Position numbers and translations under genes: made by a program. From positions 73,784 through 137,783 of the forward strand of contig JAEZSE010000044.1 in assembly GCA_023421955.1 (NCBI GenBank): a DNA stretch of 64,000 bases. The letters are read 5' to 3'. The DNA comes from Bacillota bacterium (lineage in GTDB: Bacteria; Bacillota; Clostridia; Christensenellales; UMGS416). Below, in pieces: positions 23,379 through 32,237 of this stretch. The stretch's first letter is position 1. Each line of letters starts with the position of its first letter. The notes under the pieces were generated by a model. The model saw only the letters and a list, made by a program, of their open reading frames with translations, had not been told where the DNA came from and made no database searches.

Positions 23379-23933
23379 ATGGATCAACTCAACACCGTGG
23401 TGGGCGCCAACCTGAAGCGCCTGAGAGCCGAGCGGCAGATCAGCCTGGACCGTTTAAGCGACCTCACCGGCGTAAGTAAGAGCATGCTGGGCCAGATCGA
23501 GCGGGGAGAAACCAGCCCCACGATCAACACCATCTGGAAGATCGCCAACGGATTGAAGGTGTCATTCTCAGCGTTTCTGGAAAGGGACGAGCCGGCCAGC
23601 CAGCTGGTGGACCGGGTGGATGTGACGCCGCTCATTGAGGATGAAGGCAAATATGTGGTGCTGCCCTTCTTTGGTGTGGAAGGCCAGCGCAACTTCGAGA
23701 TGTTCAGCTTCACGATACAGCCCGGCGGAAAGATCGAGGCCGAGCCCCACTTTGCCGGCACACAGGAGTTCATCATGGTGTATGAAGGCGTTCTGACGAT
23801 ATGGGTGGACGGGCAGAAGTCACAGGTGAAAACCGGGCAGGCGTTCCGTTTTGACGCCGATGTGGAGCATGGGTATGTGAATGAGGGGAGCGAGACCATG
23901 CGGGGGTGCATGGTGTTGTATTATCCGAAATAG
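23379..23933 (+). CDS. XRE-family regulator with C-terminal cupin domain
   Basis: 184 residues. HTH at ~8-62 (LKRLRAERQISLDRLSDLTG, VSKSMLGQIERGE) and a cupin domain at ~110-180 (EAEPHFAGTQEFIMVYEG, GQAFRFDADVEHGYVN) that should bind a small ligand. ATG 23379 follows AGGGAA. Members of this class usually control an adjacent metabolic or efflux gene; the divergent LysE exporter and the two palindromes fit autoregulated repression relieved by the exported compound. Confidence 0.9.
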   Translation: MDQLNTVVGANLKRLRAERQISLDRLSDLTGVSKSMLGQIERGETSPTINTIWKIANGLKVSFSAFLERDEPASQLVDRVDVTPLIEDEGKYVVLPFFGVEGQRNFEMFSFTIQPGGKIEAEPHFAGTQEFIMVYEGVLTIWVDGQKSQVKTGQAFRFDADVEHGYVNEGSETMRGCMVLYYPK

Positions 23934-23975
23934 GTCGCATCGTAGAACTAGCTAAAGATCAGCCATTGATGTAGT

Positions 23976-24168
23976 GTTCTTTTGCATGTCAAAAGAACCA
24001 AAACCAACCGGGGGGAGCAAATTCCTAAGACCTCTGCGAGGCCGTCATCAGGGCGGGCCGACGGCAACTCGTCGGGCTTCGCCCTCCTCAAACAGCCGCT
24101 CGGCCTTAATCGCCCTGATTTCCGCATCTCAGAGGGGGAATTTGCAAATCCCCCGGGCCCCCTTTAGG
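23976..24168 (+). repeat. Structured ~190-nt interspersed element, copy 1
   Basis: A 9-bp hairpin GTTCTTTTG-CATGT-CAAAAGAAC (23976-23998), CAAAACCAACC, then a long imperfect hairpin whose ends GGGGGGAGCAAATTCC and GGAATTTGCAAATCCCCC pair, with an inner CATCAGGGCG/CGCCCTGAT arm and a GGCCGA/TCGGCC arm around a conserved CTCAAACAG. Copies at 24680 and 35859 keep the pairing with different bases. No reading frame with coding character. Confidence 0.7.
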
Positions 24169-24193
24169 AGACGGCAAGAATAGCACAGGTATT

Positions 24194-24619
24194 CTATACT
24201 TCTTCCGTTTGAGCCATTTCCTTCAGCGCTTCATACACCTGGGGCATATACCGGATCATATTGACAGGGCGGAAATCGCGGCCCACAAAGGCGTGGGCGG
24301 TGCGGCCCTCGGCCAGCAGCACGCGGTCTTCCTTGCGGATCACCTGATACAGGATGGAGAACTGCGCGCCCCTCACCTGCTCCACGCTGGCGCGGACAAT
24401 GAGCTGGTCAAAATATCTTGCCGGCTGGCGGAAGCGGCAGCCGCACTCGATGAGCGGAAAAAAGAGCCCCTTCTGCTCGAGATCGCGGTAGGTAAAACCC
24501 GCAGCCATTAAGAGGTTGGTGCGGGCCTCCTCAAACCATGGGAAATAGCTGCCGTGGTAGACAATGCCCATCTGGTCTGTTTCGGCGTAGCGCACGCGCA
24601 GTTCGGTGTCGTGATGCAT
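24194..24619 (-). CDS. Hotdog-fold acyl-CoA thioesterase (YbgC/FadM-like)
   Basis: 141 residues, single 4HBT domain: RVRYAETDQMGIVYHGSYF, then WFEEAR, with the catalytic Asp in the TDQMG motif. Hydrolyses acyl-CoA or a related thioester in the cytosol; chain length is not readable. ATG 24619 follows AGAGG. Flanked on both sides by copies of the structured repeat (23976 and 24680). Confidence 0.9.
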   Translation of the reverse strand: MHHDTELRVRYAETDQMGIVYHGSYFPWFEEARTNLLMAAGFTYRDLEQKGLFFPLIECGCRFRQPARYFDQLIVRASVEQVRGAQFSILYQVIRKEDRVLLAEGRTAHAFVGRDFRPVNMIRYMPQVYEALKEMAQTEEV

Positions 24620-24679
24620 TGTAATACCTCTGGTATTCTTCGATCATCGGGGGTCATGTAATTTCTCATATCTCTACAT

Positions 24680-24877
24680 GTTCCTTTTGGCGGCCAAAAG
24701 GAACCGAAAAACCCCGGGGGAGAGCAAGTTCCCAAGACCTCGCTTCAAAGCCTTTCAGGGCGGGCCGAAGACAACTCCTCGGTCACTGCGTTCCCTCGTC
24801 AAACAGTCTCTCGGCCTCTTCGCCCTTACAGGCTTCTCAGCCGAGGGAGAACTTGCAAATCCCCCGGACCCCCCTGA
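24680..24877 (+). repeat. Structured ~190-nt interspersed element, copy 2
   Basis: 11-bp hairpin GTTCCTTTTGG-CGG-CCAAAAGGAAC (24680-24704), then GGGGGAGAGCAAGTTCCC pairing with GGGAGAACTTGCAAATCCCC, inner arm AAGCCTTTCAGGGCG/CGCCCTTACAGGCTT. Base changes relative to copies 1 and 3 are compensated across the stems. Fills 24620-24895 between two minus-strand genes. Confidence 0.7.
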
Positions 24878-24895
24878 GGATACGAAATACAGAAC

Positions 24896-25615
24896 TTAAA
24901 GAAGTCTGACCATACCCTTCTCAAAATACGGCACAACCTTCAGGCTGTCCATCTTCAAACAATACTCCACATCGTCGCCATAGCCGGCTTCGATCAGGTA
25001 TTGGGCGTGGGCGCATTGATCCAGCGCCGAAACCAGGTCTTTGTGATAGTAGCGGTAAAGGTCGCAGGCCTGCACCGAAAGGTCATCCAGCGCCACGCCC
25101 TGCGTGCCCAGCGCGTCGATGATCGCCCCGGCGGTGAGCACATCCTCGGTGGTGAAGCGGCCCCGGGTGCCGGCGCAGAGGATTGTGACATCCATGCCGG
25201 AGGCCAGTGCGTCCCGCGCAACGGCAGAGGCATTGGCCATGGAGCCCACCGCCAACACGGCGGCGCCGGAAGCGGCGTGGATGGCGCGGGTGCCGTTGGT
25301 GGTGGTCATGATGAGTGTGAGCCCGGCCACCGTTTTGGCGCGGTATTCAAAGGGCGAGTTGCCGAAGTGAAACCCGGAAATGGGGTTGCCCTCCCGCTCG
25401 CCGCAGAGCCTTGCCATGTCGCCGCCCAACTCGTGGTAAAGCTTCATGGCTTCCTCAATCTCCATCACGGGGATCACCGCGCGGGCGCCCTCGGCCAGCG
25501 CTACGGCCATCACCGTGGTGGCCCGCAGTGTGTCAATGACGATGACGAAGCGGTTTTTTATGGTGACGCCTTCATCCACAATGGCTTGCGGCGAGGCAAA
25601 GGTGCTGACTCTCAT
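24896..25615 (-). CDS. comB: 2-phosphosulfolactate phosphatase (ComB family)
   Basis: 239 residues. IDTLRATTVMAVALAEGA, LCGEREG, GFHFGNSPFEY and TTTNGTRAIHAA are the ComB signatures. In methanogens ComB dephosphorylates 2-phosphosulfolactate in coenzyme M synthesis; Bacillota homologues are widespread and their role is uncertain (sulfolactate metabolism is one proposal). No comA/comC is nearby. ATG 25615 follows GGAGG. Confidence 0.88.
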   Translation of the reverse strand: MRVSTFASPQAIVDEGVTIKNRFVIVIDTLRATTVMAVALAEGARAVIPVMEIEEAMKLYHELGGDMARLCGEREGNPISGFHFGNSPFEYRAKTVAGLTLIMTTTNGTRAIHAASGAAVLAVGSMANASAVARDALASGMDVTILCAGTRGRFTTEDVLTAGAIIDALGTQGVALDDLSVQACDLYRYYHKDLVSALDQCAHAQYLIEAGYGDDVEYCLKMDSLKVVPYFEKGMVRLL

Positions 25616-25753
25616 GGGGCCTCCGTTAGTTGTATCTGAGAACAAGGCCTATTTTATACCAGATCGGCGATGTGATACAATAAAGCAAAATCCGCAAGGT
25701 TATGGTCGGTATTGCGATAAGGGAATTGAGTCACTGTGCGGGAGGGCAGCGCC

Positions 25754-27010
25754 ATGGCAAGAGTGCTCGCGGTGATCTTATCGGTCTTGCTGCTGGCGGG
25801 GTGCGGGGCTGGGGCCTCTTTGCCAACCGCCACAAGTGCGCATACCACGCAGTCCGCCGCAGCCACAGCAACAGCTGAAAAGACCCCTGCCCCCTCCCCG
25901 ACAATTCTACAAGCCACTGCATCGGCAGAGGCAACAGCCACATTGGAACCAACAATCACGCTGGAGGAGGCAACTCCGGCGCCGACGGCAAGCTATCCGT
26001 TGGTGACGATCACCGATCTGGAGCCGGGGCCGGGGCGGGATGTTGGCATTTTGGCCACAACTAATGGGAAAAGCATTTTCTACAGCAAGCTTTTCCTTTT
26101 CAATAATGCAGGAGAAGACTACATTTGCATCTACCGGTTTGACCCGAAAACCAGGAAGAGTAAAGAGATCAGAAGAATTCCAGGTCGTGATTATATCGTG
26201 CGCCGACTATTCACGGATTCAAAAGGCTCTTTGCTCTATTTTAAGGAAGACTTGAACAATTGGATGAGCAGCGGTATCTACAGGTATTCACCAAGCGGTG
26301 ATCAGTTGCTTGTTGCCGCAGTGCAGGATGTAGTAAGGGTGGATCAAAACTACATCTATTACCATCCGCAAACAGAATGGGATGACGACAACCCCGACAG
26401 GCTCATGGCCTATGATCTGAAAAATGGCTCCATCGTGCAGGTAAACAATCAGAAAGATATTGTGCTGTTTGAAACTGGTGACAGCAGTGTGACTTGGGCT
26501 TACCAGAAAGGACAATGCAGAATATCAATACAAAACAGCTTTACGAAACAAACAAGGATTTGCAGCTTTCCAACAAGCGCATTTCCCTTCATGCACGCTG
26601 AGGATTTTGAACTCATCAATATCATGAAAGGCTTTGTCGTGGATAACACCCTTATTCTATTTATAAATTCGCCAAAAGCCCCGGCGAGACTTTACATATT
26701 CAAGATAGACATCAAAAAGAATAAAATTATTTCAAAGAAGGAGATCCCAGGCGAGAATGGCGGGATGGCACTATTTCAAGGCAAAATCTACTTTTACTCC
26801 TTTGAGGAAAAAGACGAAGATGCAAAAAACAGAAGAATCCAGTCATACACCATCAGCACCGGCAAACTACGCACTGTCAAGCGGCTTGCAGACTGCAGTT
26901 TTGAAGATGGCTTGATTATCGAAGCCGTTGGGGGGTATCTATGGGTTGGCAGCTATTCCCACGGCGACGGTACCGGCTATTGGGACACCTTCTCCATCCC
27001 CCTCAAATAA
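25754..27010 (+). CDS. Lipoprotein with Thr/Ala linker and beta-propeller-like domain
   Basis: 418 residues. Signal ending LLLAGCG, a ~60-residue low-complexity Thr/Ala/Pro linker, then repeated YxY/WxD beta strands resembling DUF5050-type propellers (GKSIFYSKLFLF, DSKGSLLYFKEDLNN, VVRVDQNYIYYHPQ). Displayed outside the membrane. Paralogue of 48545-49888, sharing layout and the RVDQ-xxIxY strand. ATG 25754 follows GGGAGG. CorA follows 12 bp later. Function unknown. Confidence 0.75.
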   Translation: MARVLAVILSVLLLAGCGAGASLPTATSAHTTQSAAATATAEKTPAPSPTILQATASAEATATLEPTITLEEATPAPTASYPLVTITDLEPGPGRDVGILATTNGKSIFYSKLFLFNNAGEDYICIYRFDPKTRKSKEIRRIPGRDYIVRRLFTDSKGSLLYFKEDLNNWMSSGIYRYSPSGDQLLVAAVQDVVRVDQNYIYYHPQTEWDDDNPDRLMAYDLKNGSIVQVNNQKDIVLFETGDSSVTWAYQKGQCRISIQNSFTKQTRICSFPTSAFPFMHAEDFELINIMKGFVVDNTLILFINSPKAPARLYIFKIDIKKNKIISKKEIPGENGGMALFQGKIYFYSFEEKDEDAKNRRIQSYTISTGKLRTVKRLADCSFEDGLIIEAVGGYLWVGSYSHGDGTGYWDTFSIPLK

Positions 27011-27022
27011 GAAAGGCACACC

Positions 27023-28120
27023 ATGAAAAAGCACAAAAAGAGCACCAAAACCTCGCAAATCACCCCCCGCCGCAAACCCTATCGCCAGACCTACGGCCTG
27101 CCGCCTGGCAGCCTGGTGCATGTGGGCGAAGTAAAGACCGAGGGCTCGGCCCTTTCGCTGATCCGCTACTCCGACAAGCTCTTTGAGGAGCAGGCAATCG
27201 GCATAGACGAGATCCCCAGCCCGGACAACGACCCCGCCACAGTGCAATGGGTCAACGTGGAGGGTCTGGCCGACGTTGCGGTGCTGGAGGCTGTGGGCAA
27301 GCGCTTCGACCTGCACCCCCTGGTGTTGGAGGACATTTTAAACACCGAGCAGCGCCCCAAGCTGGAGGACTACGGCAGCTACGCCTGCGCCGTGGTGAAG
27401 GTGCTAAGCCGGGCGCCCGACGGCGGCCTGCTGGTGGAACAGGAAAGCCTGGTGCTGGGCGACGGCTTCGTGCTGAGCTTTTCGGAACGCGACACCGACC
27501 TTTTTAAGCCGGTGATCGACCGCCTGCGCAAGGATATGGGCCGCATCCGGCGGGAAGGAGCCGGTTATCTGTTTTACTCGCTGCTGGATGTGATTGTAGA
27601 CGATTACTTTGTGGTGCTGGAAGAACTTGGCGAACAGATTGAGGACGCCGAGGACGAGCTGGTGGCGAAACCCTCCTCCGACACGCTGAAGGCGATCTAT
27701 GCGATGAAGCGCTGCATGCTGCTGCTGCACAAGGCCGTGTGGCCCTTCCGCGAAGTGGTGGGGGCGCTGAGCCGGGGCGGCACCAGCCTGCTGAAGGAGG
27801 AGACCGGCATCTATCTGCGCGACCTGTATGACCATGTGATCCAGGTGATGGAGATTGCAGACACCCAGCGGGACATCCTTTCCGGCATGCTGGACATCTA
27901 TCTTTCCTCCACCAGCAACCGCTTGAACGAGGTCATGAAGGTGCTCACGATCATCTCCACGATCTTCATGCCATTGAGCTTTTTGGCCGGGGTGTATGGC
28001 ATGAACTTCCAGCACATGCCGGAGCTTGACAAGCCCTGGGCCTATCCGGCGGTGTGGGGTGTGATGGCACTGGTGGCGGGGCTGATGCTGGTGTATTTCA
28101 AGAGGAAGAAGTGGTGGTGA
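27023..28120 (+). CDS. corA: CorA-family Mg2+/Co2+ transporter
   Basis: 365 residues. Large N-terminal cytosolic domain, then two C-terminal membrane segments with the GMN selectivity motif (VYGMNFQHMPEL) after the first. Forms a pentameric channel for Mg2+ (also Co2+/Ni2+). ATG 27023, 12 bp after the propeller lipoprotein stop; probably same transcript. A Lys/Arg/Trp tail ends the protein as usual. Confidence 0.95.
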   Translation: MKKHKKSTKTSQITPRRKPYRQTYGLPPGSLVHVGEVKTEGSALSLIRYSDKLFEEQAIGIDEIPSPDNDPATVQWVNVEGLADVAVLEAVGKRFDLHPLVLEDILNTEQRPKLEDYGSYACAVVKVLSRAPDGGLLVEQESLVLGDGFVLSFSERDTDLFKPVIDRLRKDMGRIRREGAGYLFYSLLDVIVDDYFVVLEELGEQIEDAEDELVAKPSSDTLKAIYAMKRCMLLLHKAVWPFREVVGALSRGGTSLLKEETGIYLRDLYDHVIQVMEIADTQRDILSGMLDIYLSSTSNRLNEVMKVLTIISTIFMPLSFLAGVYGMNFQHMPELDKPWAYPAVWGVMALVAGLMLVYFKRKKWW

Positions 28121-28123
28121 ACC

Positions 28124-28164
28124 CTCACCCCCGGCCCCCTCTCCCATGGGATTGGGAGAGGGGG
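28124..28164. repeat. CCCCTCTCCCA palindrome (R2), likely terminator between convergent genes
   Basis: ACCCTCACCCCCGGCC followed by CCCCTCTCCCA/TGGGAGAGGGG (28136-28163). Same layout as 33785 and 33859; no T-tract, so termination is uncertain. Confidence 0.5.
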
Positions 28165-28177
28165 AAGCTTACATAAA

Positions 28178-29074
28178 CTATACCTTCAACTCCCAAAACG
28201 TCTCTGTGCTATACGGCGCAAACCCGATGCTGTAGTAAAACTGCTGGCTGGAGCCAACGAATGCCCGCTTGGCCCCGAGCTGCCCGCAGCGCTTCACGCC
28301 CTCCAGCACGGAGGCGCGGCCCATGCCCATGCGGCGGTAGCGCGGGTCGGTGGCCACAGGCTCCACCAGCGCGTTTTCGGTGCCCGGCTCATACCACATG
28401 CCGCAGTAGGACACAAACTGGCCGTCCGGTGCCTCCACCGCGAGTTTGAGCGACAAGTTCACACTGGGGCCGGACACACTGACGCGCCGCTCCTCCAGCG
28501 CATCCGCCGTCTGAGGCGGGTTGTCGCCGTGGTTGAATCCGCGCCACAGCACAGCATTGTATTTGCCCATGTCAAACTGGTCGGCCAGGCTCACGATCCG
28601 GTAGCCCTCCGGCAGGCTGTAGGAAACCGCCTCCGTCGAGTATTCCAGCACCGCGTTGTGTTCCTTCTCCTGCGTGGCGCGGAAGCCCATCTGCCAGGCC
28701 GCCTGCTGAAACTGGCGGTCACCATCGGGGATCAGCACCTTGATCGAGCCATCCTTGGCCATATTGTCGCGGGCGTGGCGGAGCATGTCGGGCTTGAGGC
28801 AGCCATAGCGGCTGTCTACCACAGGCCAAGCGTAACCCAGGCTCTGCTCATAGGCCATCAGCGCCACGATCCGGCCATTGTCCTCCCAGACGCCCATACG
28901 GGAGAGGTTTGCCGTGTCCAGATAGGGCAGCGAGAAGCCCCACTCCCAGCGGCCCCAATGGAAGCCGGGGGTGGCGGGCACAGGCTCATTCACCCGCAGC
29001 AGGAATTCGCGCACGCGGTGGTAATCCTCCGTGAAACCGGGGGTTGCGGTGTAGTTGCGGAATGTCGCGGTCAT
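28178..29074 (-). CDS. GNAT acetyltransferase, second of tandem pair
   Basis: 298 residues, with the C-terminal acetyl-CoA fold clearly seen: EPVATDPRYRRMGMGRASVL, then QLGAKRAFVGSSQQFYYSIG. The N-terminal half is a second, degenerate GNAT-like domain. ATG 29074 overlaps the upstream paralogue's stop by 4 bp. Substrate unknown. Confidence 0.85.
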   Translation of the reverse strand: MTATFRNYTATPGFTEDYHRVREFLLRVNEPVPATPGFHWGRWEWGFSLPYLDTANLSRMGVWEDNGRIVALMAYEQSLGYAWPVVDSRYGCLKPDMLRHARDNMAKDGSIKVLIPDGDRQFQQAAWQMGFRATQEKEHNAVLEYSTEAVSYSLPEGYRIVSLADQFDMGKYNAVLWRGFNHGDNPPQTADALEERRVSVSGPSVNLSLKLAVEAPDGQFVSYCGMWYEPGTENALVEPVATDPRYRRMGMGRASVLEGVKRCGQLGAKRAFVGSSQQFYYSIGFAPYSTETFWELKV

Positions 29075-29991
29075 GGCTTTCCTTCCCCCTGCGCGTCGGT
29101 GCGCAGCAACCAAAATGTTTCGTTCACCACAGGGCAAAACCCGATGTTGTAGTAGAATTGCTGGGCCGAGCCCACGAAGGCCCGTTTGGCACCCAGTTCA
29201 CCGCAGCGGCGGGCGGCCTCCAGCACGACAGCGCGGCCCAGGCCCAGCTTGCGGTAATGTGGTTGTGTGGCCACAGGCTCCACAATGGCGTTTTCTCCGC
29301 CCTTGTACCACATCGTGCAGTGTGCGGCATATTCACCGTCTGGGGCCACCACAGCGGTCATCAAATGCCGGTTTCCGTTGGGGCTGCTCACGCAGCCGTC
29401 GCGCCAGGCCAGAAACTCCGCATCATCCGGAGCGGCCTCCGGGCCGTGGTTGAACCCGAACCACATGCAGCGATTGTATTTGCGCACATCGAACTCCTCA
29501 TCGAAGCCGATCACGCGGTAACCATCGGGCAGCGTGCAGGCGGTGGCTTTTTCCGTGATGTCCAGCCGCGCGTTTTGCACCTTGTCCTGCGAGGGCCGGA
29601 ACCCTCTGGCAAAAGCCATGCGCTGCGCCTCGTCGTCGCTGTCGTCCACGATCAGCCGCACCGCACCGTCCTTTGCCAAATGGCACACGGCATGCTCCAT
29701 CATCTCTGGCAACAAATGCCGGTGCTCATTATCAGCACACAGCGCAACGGCGTTTGCATGGTCCTCGTAGGGTGTAGCGGCCACCAGTTTGCCGCCATTA
29801 AACCATAGGCCGATGTTTGCCAGCTCATCGGCATGGTAGACATCCCGAGCGGTCTGCCATTCCCAAAACACCCATTCCAGCAAGCCAACCCGCTCCCCTG
29901 TGCTGCTGATGCGATGCAAGAACTCGTGCAGCAAGCGGTAATCGTCGGTATAGCCGGTCTGGCCGGCGTAGTTTCGGGTTTTTATCACCAT
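29071..29991 (-). CDS. GNAT acetyltransferase, first of tandem pair
   Basis: 306 residues; same architecture as 28178-29074, with VEPVATQPHYRKLGLGRAVV and GAKRAFVGSAQQFYYNIGF. The two share long identical stretches, so they arose by tandem duplication and are translationally coupled. ATG 29991 follows AGGAGGG. A terminator hairpin (30004-30036) lies between the presumed promoter and this ribosome site, which suggests attenuation control of the pair. Confidence 0.85.
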   Translation of the reverse strand: MVIKTRNYAGQTGYTDDYRLLHEFLHRISSTGERVGLLEWVFWEWQTARDVYHADELANIGLWFNGGKLVAATPYEDHANAVALCADNEHRHLLPEMMEHAVCHLAKDGAVRLIVDDSDDEAQRMAFARGFRPSQDKVQNARLDITEKATACTLPDGYRVIGFDEEFDVRKYNRCMWFGFNHGPEAAPDDAEFLAWRDGCVSSPNGNRHLMTAVVAPDGEYAAHCTMWYKGGENAIVEPVATQPHYRKLGLGRAVVLEAARRCGELGAKRAFVGSAQQFYYNIGFCPVVNETFWLLRTDAQGEGKP

Positions 29992-30003
29992 TTTCCCTCC
30001 TAA

Positions 30004-30231
30004 ACAAAAAGTCCCTTTCCGCCGAAGGAAAAGGACCGCAAGCAAACAGCACAAGACCTACATTAAGTCAGGCGTGATGATTTCCGGCGACCTGCTTTCC
30101 CAACGGCGCGGCCAGACAGGCCCTTCGGCCCGCCCCTGTGGCAACACACGTTTCATCGCAGATCACAGAATCATCTTCCCACCCCTATAGATCAATGACC
30201 AAAGCATGGCACAACCGGCATGTTTTGTCAA
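30004..30231 (-). promoter_or_regulatory. Leader with terminator upstream of the GNAT pair; candidate attenuator
   Basis: Minus strand: TTGACA (30231-30226) with a weak CATGCT 17 bp later; ~165-nt leader; then GTCCTTTTCC-TTCGGC-GGAAAGGGAC and TTTTTG (30036-30005) directly before AGGAGG. In the leader GATGATT and AATCATC can pair, enclosing several GC-rich arms. No match to riboswitch consensus sequences I know. Confidence 0.5.
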
Positions 30232-30286
30232 TAGCCTATGACTTGACGGCAGCGCCTGCGGGCAACCGGAGACTCCCCTTGGTTGC

Positions 30287-32077
30287 TCACCGGCAACTCA
30301 CATCGTTTCTGACGAGAAGCTTCATTCTGGCCTGGATGAGGAGCGGTGAGGCGGTGCGCCAGTGCTTCGGTTTGCCGAATTTGATCAGGCTGACGAGCGC
30401 CTCCTGCTTCTGATATTCCTGCAGATAGGGCATGTCGTTCACGCTGGCTATTTTCCAGCCGATATCGATCGATCGCCTGATCAGATAAAGCAGTGTGTCC
30501 TGCTTGTGAAGCGCGTTGAGATATTGGAATTTCTCAGGGTTTGCGATTTGCCATTTCCGACCTGCGGCAATTCTGATCAGCCGCGCACGCCGCGCTCTTG
30601 TGTGGCAGATGGTGATCACAACAAAAGCAAGAAGCATCTCGGCCAGAAGGCTGAACCACATAACAGGAATGGCTTTCTCCTTGATTGAGCCTGGAAGCCA
30701 TAAATAATTGCCGTTACGGTCGATATAACCATAATTGTCGAAAAGGCTGTTGTTATCCTCAACGAGGACCTGCGCAACTCCGTTTTTGAACTCACCACCA
30801 TAAGAAAATCGAAAGCCTGTGATTTGCTTTCCGGCTGTATCTATATAGCCAACTTCATCGTCAAAATAATGGTTGTTTTGCTTTGTGGAAACTGCGCACA
30901 ATCCATCCTGATATTCCCATGCTAGTTGACCAATTGCTTGGTATTTCGCATTCCCAAAGGTGTCATAAAAAGTTAATGTGCCTGGCGGATTTTCCACCCA
31001 AATCAAGTCGGAGTCAGCATAGCCGAAATTAGGATCCATCTCATAATCTGTTTTTTCATCTGGTTTAATATATTGGTAAAGATCAGAATCTTTTGAGACT
31101 GGCGATGCGAAATCGAACGCTGGGATGATTACTTTGCCGGTTTTGTCGATCAGCTCGCACTTGGTCTTGGACACAAACACACAGGCAAGTCCATTTCTGA
31201 ATTGGTAAACAAAATAGTTATTGTTTCGAAGGACATCCATCGAAGGTGTCAGATATTTGTGTGGAATGACAATCTGGCCGGTGGAGTTGATAAATCCCCA
31301 TAAACCAGTGCTTGGATCCTGCACGCCAGCGAGACCCTCTGAAAACGATTCTGCGTCCGAATAACGATATGTCGCAACCGGATCACCAGCTTCGTTGATC
31401 ATGCCCCAATACCCTGTTGATCTGTTGCGGACCAGCGCAACCCCATGGAAAAAATTATGTGCTCCGGTGTATTGCAGCGGTATCCGCAGTGCTCCAGTTG
31501 TATCAATATAGCCATACAAGTCGCTGTCATTTGAACAGACCATGATTAGGTTGCCATCCTCCGGTAGGGGAAACAAAGGCGAATATTGCTGATTTGCCTG
31601 AAGATAAGGAGGAAGCTCCAAATTATTGTTGGCTGCCTGCACCTGCTCACCGTTTTTATTTATCAATATTGATTCATCTAGAGTTCTCTCAGGCATTAAG
31701 ACTTCCGCAATTCCATTTTGGAACGAAAAACAAAGTTCATATTGTGGCGTGATAACAAATTTTCCGGTTTGGTCGATGTACCCGTATTTTTCTCCTAATT
31801 TTGCACCGGCCAGTCCTTCGCTAAAATCATCCGCCCGTTGAAACCTCGGCCATATCCGCACAATCCCATTATTGTCCATATAACCGAAACGACCAAAGAC
31901 ATCCTGAATCACAACCAGCTCTTCGTCGGGGTTTTCCACAGTTTGCCCATGAAACAGCAGATAGGCGGAAGACTTCAGATAAGGCCACACATCAAACGCA
32001 ACAACCAACCCAGCTATAAAGCAGAACTGGCAGAGGAGGATGATTGCCAGAAAGGCGCAGAGAATCGGTTTTTTCAT
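30287..32077 (-). CDS. WG-repeat membrane-anchored protein
   Basis: 596 residues. N-terminal membrane segment (~5-28), then many WG-type repeats (FGYMDNNGIVRIWPRF, KYGYIDQTGKFVITPQY, LWGFINSTGQIVIPHKY, NYGYIDRNGNYLWLPG) spanning ~60-490, a second hydrophobic segment near 495-515, and a basic C-terminal domain. WG repeats form extracytoplasmic propeller-like domains. ATG 32077 follows GGAG. More AT-rich than its surroundings. Function unknown. Confidence 0.8.
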   Translation of the reverse strand: MKKPILCAFLAIILLCQFCFIAGLVVAFDVWPYLKSSAYLLFHGQTVENPDEELVVIQDVFGRFGYMDNNGIVRIWPRFQRADDFSEGLAGAKLGEKYGYIDQTGKFVITPQYELCFSFQNGIAEVLMPERTLDESILINKNGEQVQAANNNLELPPYLQANQQYSPLFPLPEDGNLIMVCSNDSDLYGYIDTTGALRIPLQYTGAHNFFHGVALVRNRSTGYWGMINEAGDPVATYRYSDAESFSEGLAGVQDPSTGLWGFINSTGQIVIPHKYLTPSMDVLRNNNYFVYQFRNGLACVFVSKTKCELIDKTGKVIIPAFDFASPVSKDSDLYQYIKPDEKTDYEMDPNFGYADSDLIWVENPPGTLTFYDTFGNAKYQAIGQLAWEYQDGLCAVSTKQNNHYFDDEVGYIDTAGKQITGFRFSYGGEFKNGVAQVLVEDNNSLFDNYGYIDRNGNYLWLPGSIKEKAIPVMWFSLLAEMLLAFVVITICHTRARRARLIRIAAGRKWQIANPEKFQYLNALHKQDTLLYLIRRSIDIGWKIASVNDMPYLQEYQKQEALVSLIKFGKPKHWRTASPLLIQARMKLLVRNDVSCR

Positions 32078-32237
32078 ACAGGTGCTCCCAATGTGAATGG
32101 TAATTACCACGATTAGAATATTAACCGATACCAATGCATTCCGCAATGCCCCCAACCACAACCATTGCGCATTTCCTCGCAAAAAAATCCTATCCCAGCA
32201 CTGCATCCTGTGGTATCATTACTCCCAACTGAATACC

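Noticed and set aside
23976..24877. The repeat pair around the thioesterase gene as an insertion sequence
   Set aside because: No transposase gene and no visible target duplication; kept as a structured repeat.
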